DNA of 64,000 nt from JAFGDI01 sp963667715 (lineage in GTDB: Bacteria > Planctomycetota > Phycisphaerae > Sedimentisphaerales > SM23-30). The notes under the pieces were generated by a model. The model ran no database searches. It saw nothing but the letters and a program-made list of their open reading frames with translations, and was not told the DNA's origin. The stretch lies in the NCBI GenBank assembly GCA_963667715.1, contig OY763926.1, positions 992,001-1,056,000 on the forward strand. Direction: 5' to 3'. Both the position numbers and the translations under genes were made by a program. Position 1 is the stretch's first letter. Each line of letters begins with the position of its first letter. Positions 16,006-25,365 of the stretch are shown piece after piece.

Positions 16006-16680
16006 ATGAAAAAATCAGGAACAAATGAGAATATGATTAAAGCTTATTTTTTTGATCTGGACGGAACGCTGCTCAGTACCGAAATATTATGGATAGAAGC
16101 AATGAAGGAAGCGTCCAATGCGCGGGGCGTTGCTATGGACATGTCAGAGGCGACCGATATTGTTATTGGCAGGGCTCTTACCGACATTTTCTATGCGGTA
16201 GCTGAAAAATATCCAGATCTATATAGAGATATGCATGATATGGATAATGCTCTCTATGAGTATTTTATAAGGCTTAGCAGTGCAAGGGATACCAGAATAC
16301 CAGGTTCAGTGGAACTGCTCGTTAAACTGGCAAATGAGGGCTTTCCTGTGGCTATTGTTACCGGCAGCCCCAGACGTGACCTTGATAAGGCTATTGCAGA
16401 GATGGGAATTGCTGATAAGCTGGCATTTTCACTTAGCTGTGAAGATTATCACATTGGCAAGCCAGATCCAACCTGCTATATGATGGCCGCTGATAAGCTT
16501 GGGGTGGATTATTCCAGCTGCTGTGTATTTGAGGATTCTACAGCAGGTATACATGCGGCTAAGGGCAGTGGTATGAAGTGTGTCGCCCTTGTGCTAAAAA
16601 ATATGCCTCAGCAAGATGTTAGTGAGGCTGATGTAGTCCTTGGCAACCTTATGGATTTTACTCCTGATATGCTGAAATAA
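16006..16680 (+). CDS. HAD-superfamily phosphatase (subfamily IA)
   Basis: A protein of 215-224 residues. Motif I is FDLDGTL (nucleophile Asp and acid/base Asp), motif II VTGSPR, motif III the Lys in GKPDP, and motif IV FEDSTAGIHAAK. A helical cap lies between motifs I and II. This is the layout of beta-phosphoglucomutase/phosphoglycolate phosphatase-like enzymes; the substrate is not evident. Two starts are possible: ATG 16006, with no Shine-Dalgarno before it, or ATG 16033, preceded by AGGA and GAG and lying just before the first conserved strand. I favour 16033 but give the longer form. Confidence 0.85.
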   Translation: MKKSGTNENMIKAYFFDLDGTLLSTEILWIEAMKEASNARGVAMDMSEATDIVIGRALTDIFYAVAEKYPDLYRDMHDMDNALYEYFIRLSSARDTRIPGSVELLVKLANEGFPVAIVTGSPRRDLDKAIAEMGIADKLAFSLSCEDYHIGKPDPTCYMMAADKLGVDYSSCCVFEDSTAGIHAAKGSGMKCVALVLKNMPQQDVSEADVVLGNLMDFTPDMLK

Positions 16681-16885
16681 CAAAACTTTGCGACAATAGG
16701 TAATATAGGTATAGTGGCGACACCCTGATGGCTTAGTATTTGTTAAAAAAGAGAAAAAAGCTTCGTTTTTTTTGCAATCCACTTCTCCAATATGTTATAC
16801 TGCTTTATAAGAGAAAACCTTATATAATCGTTTTTAATTGTAAATCAATGTTTTAGAGAAAAGAAAACTAGGAGAGGTTGGAGTT

Positions 16886-17407
16886 ATGAAGAAATTCCTT
16901 TTTGCTGCTTTGGCAGCGATCGCTGGAATAGCGAGTGTGTCTAATGCCGCCTTGATGGATTTTCATCAGATCGCTGCTGTTGGAGAAGACAGCAAGGTCA
17001 GGATTGTCAATTCTGCAGAGAATGATATTGATATCAGAGGTATTGTAAGTGATAGCGGATATGTTATTATTGGTAATGAAGTTACCGGTATTAACCCTGC
17101 TGATACTCTCACTTATGGTATTACTGTGTCAAACTATGATGATGATACCTTCGATTTTACTTTGCTGGCCTACACAGCTGGCGGCACATTAGCATCAGAT
17201 ACTGCTAATTTGGGCACTGACGGTACTGCTACACTTAGTATCGATGTTACAGGTGCTTCAGATTACAATTTTGGGGTTAAGGTCTCAGGCAAAGATGATG
17301 CATTCATCTATGTGAATCTAAGTGACCTTACAGTTGTCCCAGAACCAATGACAATGTCAACTTTGGCCCTTGGTGGTCTGGCATTTCTGAGAAAACGCAG
17401 AGTGTAA
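16886..17407 (+). CDS. PEP-CTERM sorting-signal secreted protein
   Basis: A 173-residue exported protein. It has a signal peptide (MKKFLFAALAAIAGIASVSNA), a beta-rich Asp/Thr/Gly-rich body and a C-terminal sorting tail: VPEP, a hydrophobic segment (MSTLALGGLAFL) and basic RKRRV. PEP-CTERM tails are processed by exosortase, encoded elsewhere. The body resembles a small immunoglobulin-like or extracellular-matrix domain, but I cannot assign a function. AGGAGAGG precedes the ATG. A second PEP-CTERM protein lies at 39665-40288. Confidence 0.85.
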   Translation: MKKFLFAALAAIAGIASVSNAALMDFHQIAAVGEDSKVRIVNSAENDIDIRGIVSDSGYVIIGNEVTGINPADTLTYGITVSNYDDDTFDFTLLAYTAGGTLASDTANLGTDGTATLSIDVTGASDYNFGVKVSGKDDAFIYVNLSDLTVVPEPMTMSTLALGGLAFLRKRRV

Positions 17408-17423
17408 ATCTGACTCTTGAATT

Positions 17424-17466
17424 AAAAGCGGCACTATGGTAAATATACCAGGTGCTGTTTTTTTTA
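17424..17466 (+). terminator. Terminator after the PEP-CTERM gene
   Basis: GCGGCAC (17428-17434) pairs with GTGCTGT (17452-17458) and an inner TGGT/ACCA stem, followed by a T run to 17465. Confidence 0.75.
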
Positions 17467-17587
17467 GCGATATATTGTAGTTATGGGACTATAATTATAC
17501 AGCCTGTTAATAATGAAAGCAGGTTTAATCAAGTGGGTGATTGTGTTTTGATTTTCTTTTAACAATATTCAAGGTATAGAGGTTGGA

Positions 17588-17952
17588 ATGATTGGTTTAA
17601 ATACTATCATAAATGATTGGTTGGATCGTATTTCTAAGTTTGAATGTTTACCAGACAGTATTAAGGCAATTTATATTGGTCTGGTAACTGGAGCTGATGG
17701 GTATTTTTTGTATATGATTGGGGCTAACGAGTATGATCCAGATTGTCAAGACTGGGCATGTGAGGAAGATTATACCCCGCCGGAAAAGTATTGCTATACG
17801 AACATCAATACTGAAGTAGTTGGTTGGCAGGAGTTTAATAATAGTGTTGTTGGTATTGTTAAAGAATATAAATCAAATAGCCCAGATTCAATCTTAATGA
17901 AGTTGATTATGTAGGCGTTGGCTTTGATGACGGCGATATTGAAATTGTATAG
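17588..17952 (+). pseudogene. Small DWA/GFDDGD-type hypothetical protein, frameshifted near its end
   Basis: The open frame from ATG 17588 gives 108 residues and stops at 17914. The -1 frame from about 17890 continues with NLNEVDYVGVGFDDGDIEIV and stops at 17952, which looks like the natural C-terminus. Small acidic proteins with DWAC in the middle and GFDDGD near the end are, as I recall, a recurrent family of unknown function, sometimes next to toxin genes as immunity-like proteins. A single lost A in the CAAT run at 17889-17892 would explain the shift. It may be a real mutation, a sequencing error, or frameshifting. GAGG lies before the start. Function is unknown, and no toxin gene is adjacent. 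Confidence 0.55.
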
Positions 17953-17995
17953 CATGCTAAAATTGACCTAAACTTCAGTTTGAGTGTTATAACAT

Positions 17996-18029
17996 AAAAA
18001 AAGGCAGTCCGTAGTGGGCTGCCTTTTTT
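17996..18029. terminator. Bidirectional terminator between the small gene and the GH2 gene
   Basis: AAAGGCAG pairs with CTGCCTTT, with an inner CC/GG pair. It has an A run on the left and a T run on the right and serves both converging genes. Confidence 0.8.
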
Positions 18030-18051
18030 GTTTAAGTTATTCCAGAGCTTT

Positions 18052-21000
18052 TTAATGTTTCATCTTAGCTGTTTTGCTGAGAGAATTTATGATGGCTTTA
18101 TCTGATCTAAAGATGAATCCGGTGTCAGCTTTTACAGGTTTGAGAGAGAAGCTCCAATTGTAGGTTTTGCCTGCCGGGTAACAGAATTCAGGATGGGTGC
18201 GGGCACCCCAGCTGTTATCTCCACCAACTCCCATTTGGCCATAATCTATGTTGACGGTGAGGAACCCGGCATCGATCAGCTCAAATGGATGAGTAGTGTT
18301 TTCGATATTGTCCTGAGTCCATGTCCATGCTGAAACTTCCAGTTGACCATTGGCCTGTGCCATAATCCCCAGACCGCTATTGTCTATCCAGCTGCTCCAG
18401 CGGATACCAGTGCGGTTGCCGTATTCCTGATTGTCAATATATAGGTGTTCAGGCTCAGCTATGTTCTGGCTGTATATGCCGAAAGCGGCACCTGTACAGC
18501 GATCATTATAGTTTTCCCATGGGCCGCGTCCGTACCAGTAGTTTTCAGTGAATTCCGCTGGGATAACCATTTGCTGGCCAATCTTAGGGATTTCCGGCAG
18601 GTCATTATCCGAGTTCAGTGTATTACTAACTACGATATCACCGTTGCCATAGATAGTATAGATTGAGTCGAGCTTTGCCTTGCCGTCGATCATGTCACAG
18701 TTGGTTGATATGATAACTATATTGTCCTGGACGTCAGTATTGAAGCTGGTTAGCTTGCGTTGAGCAGAGGCATCCTTCCAGGCCTTATCCCTGTTTTGCA
18801 TCTGGTTACCGCGATCATTATTGGTCGGTACGCGCCAGAAGTTTGGCTTGAGTTCGCCGGAGATAAGAGTTTTGCCTTTATAGGTATAGCTAACCAATGA
18901 GCCCAGTTGTTTATCGAAAACGGCACTGAACATGTCGCCATTTACAATTATTGACTGCTCGCTGTCATCAACAGTTACCATCTGATCAGCGATTTTCAGG
19001 ATCGAATCTTTACAGAGGTGGTCGAGTCTGAACTGATCCCACGCCTGTACAAAACCTTTAGGTGCCCATGATTCATTGTTCTTTAGGACGAAGTTGATCT
19101 TGAGCATGATCTCGCCGACACCAGAAGCCTTTTTCATACTGTATAGTACATTGATATCTTTCTGTTGGCCAGCGGCGATAAATGGACAGTCTTGCTTACC
19201 GCTGTCGATAAGTATGCCATCTTCAAGCAGCTCCCAGGTAATATCAAATCCTGTTAGCGGCATGAAGGTGTATTTGTTATGTACAGTGAACTTGCCAACC
19301 TTTACGTCAACTGGTGTAACCTTGATATTCTGGTATACCTTTTTGACTTCCCAAGCGTGTGGGTTTGGTTTGCGGTCAGGCTGAACTACACCATTACAGC
19401 AGAAGCTGCGGTCGTTTGGTTTATCGCCAAAATCACCGCCGTAAGCGAAGTACTGTTTGCCTGTTGTAGGGTCAGTATTGTAGAGGCCCTGATCAACCCA
19501 GTCCCATATACTTCCGCCTTGCAGAGAAGGGTACTTTTCATATGCGTCCCAGTACTTCTGGAAGTTGCCGATACTATTACCCATAGCGTGTGAATATTCA
19601 CATTGAATAGCTGGCTTGGTAGGGTTGCCCTGAGCGTATTTTACCAGATGGTCAATTGATGCGTACATTGGGCAATAGATGTCGGTATTGTCACCGCCGT
19701 GAGCCTGTTCATAGTGAACCGGACGAGAGTTGTCGCGTTTACGTATCCAGCTGCTGGTGAGCTCGAAGTTCACGCCGTTACCAGCTTCATTTCCAAGTGA
19801 CCAAATGATAACACAAGGGTGATTTTTATCTCTTTCGAGCATGTTAACTGTACGATCCAGATGGGCCGGCCCCCATGAAGGGTGTTTGGCCAGAGACTCT
19901 GGGCCATAGCCCATACCATGAGATTCGATATTGGTTTCGTCAATTATATAAAGACCGTATTCATCGCATAGTTCATACCAAAGTGGTACGTCTGGATAAT
20001 GACAGGTACGAACAGTGTTGATATTGAGCTGCTTCATAAGCTTTATATCACGTATCATGTTTTCGCGGGTAACGTAGTGTCCTGTGTCAGGCTCATGTTC
20101 GTGGCGATTAACACCTTTGATATAGATATACTTTCCGTTGACCAGCAACTGAGCGTCTTTGATCTCGATTTTACGGAAACCGAATTTGCAAGAGCGGATA
20201 TCAGTGGTCTTACTATTTTCATCGCTACTGCTGATAAGGACGGTGTATAGGTTTGGAGTTTCAGCGGTCCATTTCGCTGGATCACTGACAGTTGTGCTAA
20301 AGATATAGTCAATAGTTTCGCCAGCTGGAATAGATTCTGCTGCTGGAGTGAGAATACCTTCTCCGATCTCTACAGGTTTGCCAGTTGTATCAAGCAGGGT
20401 AGTTGTAAGAGCCGGACAGGCTGCATCGCTGTCAGTATGGTTAGTTACCTTTGCTTTTACAGTGTATACAGCATTGGTATAATTTTCGTCGAGGTCTGCT
20501 TTGATCTCGAAATCTCTTATTTCTACTTTAGGGCTAGAGTAAATATATACATTTCTGTATATACCACTCAAACGCCAGAAGTCCTGGTCTTCGAGGTATG
20601 AGCCGTCGCTATAACGGTATACTTCAACGGCCAGTAAATTATCATCTTTAGGATTGATATAGCTGGTTAGATCGAATTCTGCAGGAGTTCTGCTATCCTG
20701 ACTATAGCCGACCATCTGGCCGTTAACCCATATATAGAAAGCAGAGTCTACGCCGTCGAAGTTGATAAAAACCTGACGATTCTGCCAGCTGGCAGGCACC
20801 TTGAAAGTTCTGCGGTATGAGCCTACAGGATTACGATCTACATGGTTAGTAAATTCCTCAGGTGAATCCCCCATAACTCTCGGTGGGTCTACCTTGAATG
20901 GGTAGCGTGCATTGGTATAGAGTGCTGTGCCGTAGCCTTGCATCTGCCAGTTGCCGGGAACGTTTATAGTACCCCAGCTGTCAGCATCGAAATCGGTTTC

Positions 21001-21255
21001 ATAGAAATTCTGCGGGCGGTCTTCTGGACGGCCGACCCAGTTGAACTGCCATTTACCGTTTAGGCTCATGTGATATCTGCTGTTAGTGCGTTCGCATTTA
21101 ACAGCTTTGTTGACAGTGTCATATGGCATACTGGTTGCACGTGGGAGCTCTTTATTTATACGGAAAACTTTTTCATTTTCCCAATCGTTTTGAGCGTACA
21201 AATGCAGGCAAGAAAGCAGCATTGCCAAAAGTATCATAGAAATCGAATCTTTCAT
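18052..21255 (-). CDS. Secreted GH2 beta-galactosidase (LacZ type)
   Basis: A 1067-residue glycosidase with the five-domain LacZ plan: sugar-binding domain (SLNGKWQFNW ... VPGNWQMQGYG), immunoglobulin-like domain, TIM barrel with RTCHYPD and GVNRHEHEPDTG, then the C-terminal small and large beta domains. The acid/base Glu490 lies in LGNEAGNG and the nucleophile Glu553 in CEYSHAMGNS. An N-terminal signal peptide (SISMILLAMLLSCLHLYAQ) sends it to the periplasm, unlike E. coli LacZ. It probably removes beta-linked galactose or a related sugar from oligosaccharides. On the minus strand AAGGA precedes the ATG at good spacing. It shares the region with a GH20 enzyme but is not in an operon with it. 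Confidence 0.93.
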   Translation of the reverse strand: MKDSISMILLAMLLSCLHLYAQNDWENEKVFRINKELPRATSMPYDTVNKAVKCERTNSRYHMSLNGKWQFNWVGRPEDRPQNFYETDFDADSWGTINVPGNWQMQGYGTALYTNARYPFKVDPPRVMGDSPEEFTNHVDRNPVGSYRRTFKVPASWQNRQVFINFDGVDSAFYIWVNGQMVGYSQDSRTPAEFDLTSYINPKDDNLLAVEVYRYSDGSYLEDQDFWRLSGIYRNVYIYSSPKVEIRDFEIKADLDENYTNAVYTVKAKVTNHTDSDAACPALTTTLLDTTGKPVEIGEGILTPAAESIPAGETIDYIFSTTVSDPAKWTAETPNLYTVLISSSDENSKTTDIRSCKFGFRKIEIKDAQLLVNGKYIYIKGVNRHEHEPDTGHYVTRENMIRDIKLMKQLNINTVRTCHYPDVPLWYELCDEYGLYIIDETNIESHGMGYGPESLAKHPSWGPAHLDRTVNMLERDKNHPCVIIWSLGNEAGNGVNFELTSSWIRKRDNSRPVHYEQAHGGDNTDIYCPMYASIDHLVKYAQGNPTKPAIQCEYSHAMGNSIGNFQKYWDAYEKYPSLQGGSIWDWVDQGLYNTDPTTGKQYFAYGGDFGDKPNDRSFCCNGVVQPDRKPNPHAWEVKKVYQNIKVTPVDVKVGKFTVHNKYTFMPLTGFDITWELLEDGILIDSGKQDCPFIAAGQQKDINVLYSMKKASGVGEIMLKINFVLKNNESWAPKGFVQAWDQFRLDHLCKDSILKIADQMVTVDDSEQSIIVNGDMFSAVFDKQLGSLVSYTYKGKTLISGELKPNFWRVPTNNDRGNQMQNRDKAWKDASAQRKLTSFNTDVQDNIVIISTNCDMIDGKAKLDSIYTIYGNGDIVVSNTLNSDNDLPEIPKIGQQMVIPAEFTENYWYGRGPWENYNDRCTGAAFGIYSQNIAEPEHLYIDNQEYGNRTGIRWSSWIDNSGLGIMAQANGQLEVSAWTWTQDNIENTTHPFELIDAGFLTVNIDYGQMGVGGDNSWGARTHPEFCYPAGKTYNWSFSLKPVKADTGFIFRSDKAIINSLSKTAKMKH

Positions 21256-21595
21256 AACGGTTCCTTTCTATCAGGATATTAAAATGTGTTTATTGTTATT
21301 ATTTATTAGGCGTTTCGATGTCTTATAGTCAAAGTATTATTAGTCACATTATTGCTAACATAGTCGAATAATTCAAGTGTAAAAGGTCTCTGAAGTAATA
21401 TCTGAGCGGGTAATATTACATTTATACCATTATGAGACTATTAATTCACTAGGTGGTGTAAGATGTGGTTATTTGTGAAATTAGTATGGTTAAATTGCGT
21501 TTCATATCTGGTTTTTAGTTGTTACCTTTGGGCAATTTAGTTATTATTCATTAATTGGTTTTTGAAACAAACAGACAGTGTATAGGAACAATGAA
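21256..21595. other. Intergenic region between divergent GH2 and ACT-domain genes
   Basis: About 340 bases hold the promoters of both divergent genes by position. It is AT-rich. I find no strong promoter boxes, hairpins or repeats that I would defend. Confidence 0.4.
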
Positions 21596-22159
21596 ATGGC
21601 TAAGTATATTATTTCGATTACGGCAAAAGATGACAGTGGTATCGTTGCCGGGGTAAGTAAGGCCCTGGTCAAGATGCAGGGAAATATAAAGGCTGCAAGT
21701 CAGACGGTTCACCAGGGTTATTTTGCTATGATCCTTCTTTGTGATATAGAAGATAAGATGGCGCCCGCGGATATTGCAAGTCATATAGAGAAGCAGTTTT
21801 CTTATGATCTGCATGTATATGTGACAGAGTATGATGGCAATAGTGAGCCGGTAGTAGCAGATGGCGAGAATTATATCGTGTCGGTTCTAGGTCCGGATAA
21901 ACCGGGTATTCTAAGTGAAGTTACCAACCTTATGGCCCAGCGTCATATCAATATTGAAGATATGTATTGCTTTACCAATAGTAAGGAAGAGTTTGTTGTA
22001 ATCCTTCAGGTGACGATCGCCGATGCACGTGCATTTGGAGTTTTGCAGGGGCAGCTGGAAGATATTGGTAATCGCCTTGGACAGAGTATTAACATTCAGC
22101 ATGAAGATATTTTTATCGCTACAAATGAGCTTAGTCTGAGGAAGCTAAAGAATAAGTAA
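21596..22159 (+). CDS. Tandem ACT-domain protein
   Basis: About 187 residues from ATG 21596, preceded by AGGAA; an in-frame GTG at 21578 is less likely. It has two ACT domains: one starts at KYIISITAKDDSGIVAGVSKALV, the second at NYIVSVLGPDKPGILSEVTNLM. ACT domains bind small ligands, often amino acids, in regulators and metabolic enzymes. The gene lies 81 bases before a UPF0210 gene. ACT-domain protein plus UPF0210 is a conserved pairing in bacteria, usually in one operon, so the two probably act together. The role is not established. Confidence 0.82.
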   Translation: MAKYIISITAKDDSGIVAGVSKALVKMQGNIKAASQTVHQGYFAMILLCDIEDKMAPADIASHIEKQFSYDLHVYVTEYDGNSEPVVADGENYIVSVLGPDKPGILSEVTNLMAQRHINIEDMYCFTNSKEEFVVILQVTIADARAFGVLQGQLEDIGNRLGQSINIQHEDIFIATNELSLRKLKNK

Positions 22160-22240
22160 GTGCAAGTATTAGTGTTTACTTTTTAGTAATAGAACTACAG
22201 AATCGCAATTGCGGTTTAATATATAAAGGGAAATAGAATA

Positions 22241-23611
22241 ATGTTAAGAACAGAAGATATACTATCAACGATCCGTATGCTACAGAGTGAACATCTGGAT
22301 GTCAGGGCGGTAACAATGGGTATTGACCTAAACGATTGTGCCGGACCTGATATTGATATGGTCTGTGATAAGGTAAAGAAAAAGATCATCTCTCGTGCCC
22401 GTGCGTTAGTGAAGGTTTGCGATGAAGTTGGCGGTAAGTATAAGATACCTATCGTGAATAAGCGTTTGGCAATTTCACCGGCGAGTATCATTTTGGAAGG
22501 TCATGACAGTAAGGCACCGCTAAAGCTGGCCAAGGCTCTTGATGAAGCGGTAGAAGAGATCGGGGTAGACCTGGTTGGCGGTTTCAGTGCACTGGTAGAA
22601 CGCGGCAAGACTCCGGGTCAGGATCTGCTGATAAAGTCGCTGCCAGAAGTGCTCTCGCAGACTAAGCGGGTTTGTTCATCGATTAATGTGGCTACCAGCA
22701 AGACCGGTATCAATATGGATGCGGTAGGCGAGCTGGGCCATGTAATAAAAGATATCGCAGCAGCGTCAGCGGACCAGAACGGTTTCGGCTGTGCCAAGCT
22801 GGTAGTGTTTGCAAATATTCCATCTGATAACCCGTTCATGGCTGGTGCCTATCTGGGCAGCGGTCAGGGGGATTGTGTACTGAACATTGGTGTTAGTGGC
22901 CCGGGTGTAGTTAAGAGTGCTGTAGAGCGTGCCCAGGCTACCGGTCACAAGACACTGGATCAGCTGGCAGAACAAATTAAGCTTACTGCCTTTAGAGTTA
23001 CCCGTGTAGGTGAGCTTATCGGCCGAGAAGTAGCTGATATTCTGGGCGTACGCTTTGGTATAGTTGACCTGTCGCTGGCACCGACCCCGGCGGTTGGTGA
23101 TAGTATTGGTGAGATCTTTAATGCTCTTGGTATCAAGGCTGTTGGAGTGCCGGGCAGTACTGCTGCACTTGCTATGCTCAATGATGCGGTTAAGAAGGGC
23201 GGCTTGTTTGCCAGTAGTGCCGTCGGTGGCCTTAGTGGGGCGTTTATTCCAGTATTGGAAGATTCTAACCTAGCCCAGGCTGCTCGTGATGGACTTCTGC
23301 CGCTGGCGAAGCTTGAGGCGATGACCTCGGTTTGTTCGGTTGGGCTTGATATGGTAGTTATTCCGGGTGATACCACACCAGAGACTATAAGTGCGATAAT
23401 TGCAGATGAAATGGCGATCGGTATGATCAATACCAAGACCACAGCCGCGAGATTGATACCCGTTCCAGGTCTAAAGGCTGGCGAGGAAGTATCCTTCGGC
23501 GGTCTCTTTGGTGCCGGGCCTGCTCTTGAGGTTATTGGTGATGGCTTGTCGCAAGGTTTTATCCGCTCCGGCGGCCAGATACCAGCTCCGGTACACAGCC
23601 TTCGCAATTAA
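22241..23611 (+). CDS. UPF0210 (PFL/DUF711) family protein
   Basis: A 456-residue protein of the usual length for the UPF0210 family. The N-terminus (DILSTIRMLQSEHLDVRAVTMGI) and segments such as GGFSALVERG, SKTGINMDAV and VPGSTAALAML match what I recall of the family. These proteins are related to the glycyl-radical enzyme superfamily barrel in shape but lack a known activity. AAGGGAA lies about 10 bases before the ATG. The partner ACT-domain gene is directly upstream, and a clear terminator follows. Confidence 0.82.
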   Translation: MLRTEDILSTIRMLQSEHLDVRAVTMGIDLNDCAGPDIDMVCDKVKKKIISRARALVKVCDEVGGKYKIPIVNKRLAISPASIILEGHDSKAPLKLAKALDEAVEEIGVDLVGGFSALVERGKTPGQDLLIKSLPEVLSQTKRVCSSINVATSKTGINMDAVGELGHVIKDIAAASADQNGFGCAKLVVFANIPSDNPFMAGAYLGSGQGDCVLNIGVSGPGVVKSAVERAQATGHKTLDQLAEQIKLTAFRVTRVGELIGREVADILGVRFGIVDLSLAPTPAVGDSIGEIFNALGIKAVGVPGSTAALAMLNDAVKKGGLFASSAVGGLSGAFIPVLEDSNLAQAARDGLLPLAKLEAMTSVCSVGLDMVVIPGDTTPETISAIIADEMAIGMINTKTTAARLIPVPGLKAGEEVSFGGLFGAGPALEVIGDGLSQGFIRSGGQIPAPVHSLRN

Positions 23612-23663
23612 CAGTTGGCGGTGAACAGTTAACAGTATTTGAAAATTACAAATTAAAATATAT

Positions 23664-23696
23664 AAGGGACGGCAGGTAAATTGTCGTCCCTTTTTT
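23664..23696 (+). terminator. Terminator after the UPF0210 gene
   Basis: AAGGGACGGCA pairs with TGTCGTCCCTT (with G-U), followed by six T. Confidence 0.8.
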
Positions 23697-23711
23697 GGCT
23701 TTTGTACTTGT

Positions 23712-25334
23712 TCACTTCTGCACTTTTCGATAATTGATTTTCAGGATGTCGAACCTTTTGAGTTCATTGTTGAGTGTCTGCATGAAATCTGGCAGAGACT
23801 TATTTTGTGGGTTCGTCCAGGCTACTTCAGCCAGGGCCAGGGCTCTGGGGTATGCCATATATTGGGCTTGTTTGGGTGTTGGTATGTATTCGGTCCAGAG
23901 GTTGGCCTGAACTCCGAGTATATATTTTTTTTGTTGGTCGGAGAGTTCTGCAGGTACCGGGTCGTAGCTGTATACTTTTTCCAGAGTAACCAGACCGCCG
24001 ATAGCAGGAGGTTCTGTAGCGTGGTTTTCTGATTGGTAATAGTCAAAGTAGCAATAGCTGGTAGGGCTCATAACTACGTAATGGCCAGAACGAGCGGCAT
24101 CAATGCCGCCTTGTGTGCCACGCCAGCTCATAACCATGGCATTAGGTGCCAGACCGCCTTCGAGGATCTCGTCCCAGCCGATAATGCTCCTGTCTTTGCT
24201 ATTCAGGTACTTTTCAATTCTAGTAATAAAATAGCTTTGCAGGCCATGTTCATCTCCCAGCTGGTTGTCTCTGATACGCTGCTGGCATTTTGGGCACTGT
24301 TTCCAGCGGTCCTTGGGACATTCATCGCCACCGATATGGATTATCTTAGATGGGAATAGAGTAATAATTTCGTCTAATACATTTTCCAGAAACTCAAAGG
24401 TCTTATCGTTGCCGCCACAAAACACTTCCGGCTCTACACCCCAGCTAGTGCGAACCTTGTATGGTCCGCCGATACAGCCGAGCTCGGGAAAGGCAGCCAG
24501 AGTTGCGATAGAATGGCCTGGCATCTCAATTTCCGGTATGATGGTGATAAATCGATCAGCTGCATAGGCGACGATGTCTTTTATCTCCTGTTGGCTATAG
24601 TATCCGCCGTAAGGGGTGTTGTCTGATCTGTCTCTGTCAGATGGGATAGGTGTCGAGCTGCGATTTGATGATATTGTTGTAAGTTCTGGATAGCGTTTAA
24701 TTTCTATACGCCAGCCCTGATCATCAGTAAGGTGAAAATGGAAAGTGTTAAGCTTGTAGCGGGCCATTATATCTATGTATTGTTTAATGAACGATACCGG
24801 GAACATATGTCTGGATACATCCAGATGTAAACCTCGCCATTTGAAACGGGGGCTGTCATTGATCGTGACGGCAGGTATTTCCCAGTTAACATTGTTAACA
24901 GGTTTTGCACTATCTATTTCAGGGGGAAGCAGCTGCCGTAGAGATTGTAGGCCGTAGAGTATTCCTGCTGGTGTTTTAGCTGTAATATCAACTAAGTTTT
25001 TGGTTATTTGCAGGCGATATGCTTCATCATTGTCAAAACTGTCATGGGTAAGGTGTAGGTATATACAATTGGTATGGGGCTTATTAGTTATGTTTGTTGA
25101 AGTTGTCAGCCTAAAGCCTGTTGAAGGTTCTAATATCGTGTTTAGTTGGTTGGCAAGGTCGAGTAGGTCACTATCGGTAGTGATTGTGGTGGTGCTTTTG
25201 AGTTGGAAATTGCCGATACCGGGTTCTAGTGATTGAGGACGAGGAATGATGTTTATAGGGCCGGAAAGGCATTCTACTGACGTTATTAGTATTAGTACAA
25301 GCCCTATGCAGATTGTGGTAATAGCAGAGTTCAT
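23712..25334 (-). CDS. Secreted GH20 beta-N-acetylhexosaminidase
   Basis: A 540-residue exported enzyme. After a signal peptide (ICIGLVLILITSVECLS) comes the N-terminal GH20b alpha/beta domain, then the TIM barrel from about residue 150 (FKWRGLHLDVSRHMFP, LHLDVSRH being a family signature). The catalytic pair is Asp337-Glu338 in HIGGDECPK. W in GWDEILEGG and NLWTEY near the end line the active site. The mechanism uses the substrate acetamido group, releasing GlcNAc or GalNAc from chitin, peptidoglycan fragments, glycans or glycosaminoglycans. A GspF-like gene lies 31 bases upstream on the same strand. Confidence 0.93.
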   Translation of the reverse strand: MNSAITTICIGLVLILITSVECLSGPINIIPRPQSLEPGIGNFQLKSTTTITTDSDLLDLANQLNTILEPSTGFRLTTSTNITNKPHTNCIYLHLTHDSFDNDEAYRLQITKNLVDITAKTPAGILYGLQSLRQLLPPEIDSAKPVNNVNWEIPAVTINDSPRFKWRGLHLDVSRHMFPVSFIKQYIDIMARYKLNTFHFHLTDDQGWRIEIKRYPELTTISSNRSSTPIPSDRDRSDNTPYGGYYSQQEIKDIVAYAADRFITIIPEIEMPGHSIATLAAFPELGCIGGPYKVRTSWGVEPEVFCGGNDKTFEFLENVLDEIITLFPSKIIHIGGDECPKDRWKQCPKCQQRIRDNQLGDEHGLQSYFITRIEKYLNSKDRSIIGWDEILEGGLAPNAMVMSWRGTQGGIDAARSGHYVVMSPTSYCYFDYYQSENHATEPPAIGGLVTLEKVYSYDPVPAELSDQQKKYILGVQANLWTEYIPTPKQAQYMAYPRALALAEVAWTNPQNKSLPDFMQTLNNELKRFDILKINYRKVQK

Positions 25335-25365
25335 CTTAAAACCTCGTTTTATTTGTTGTAGTTGG

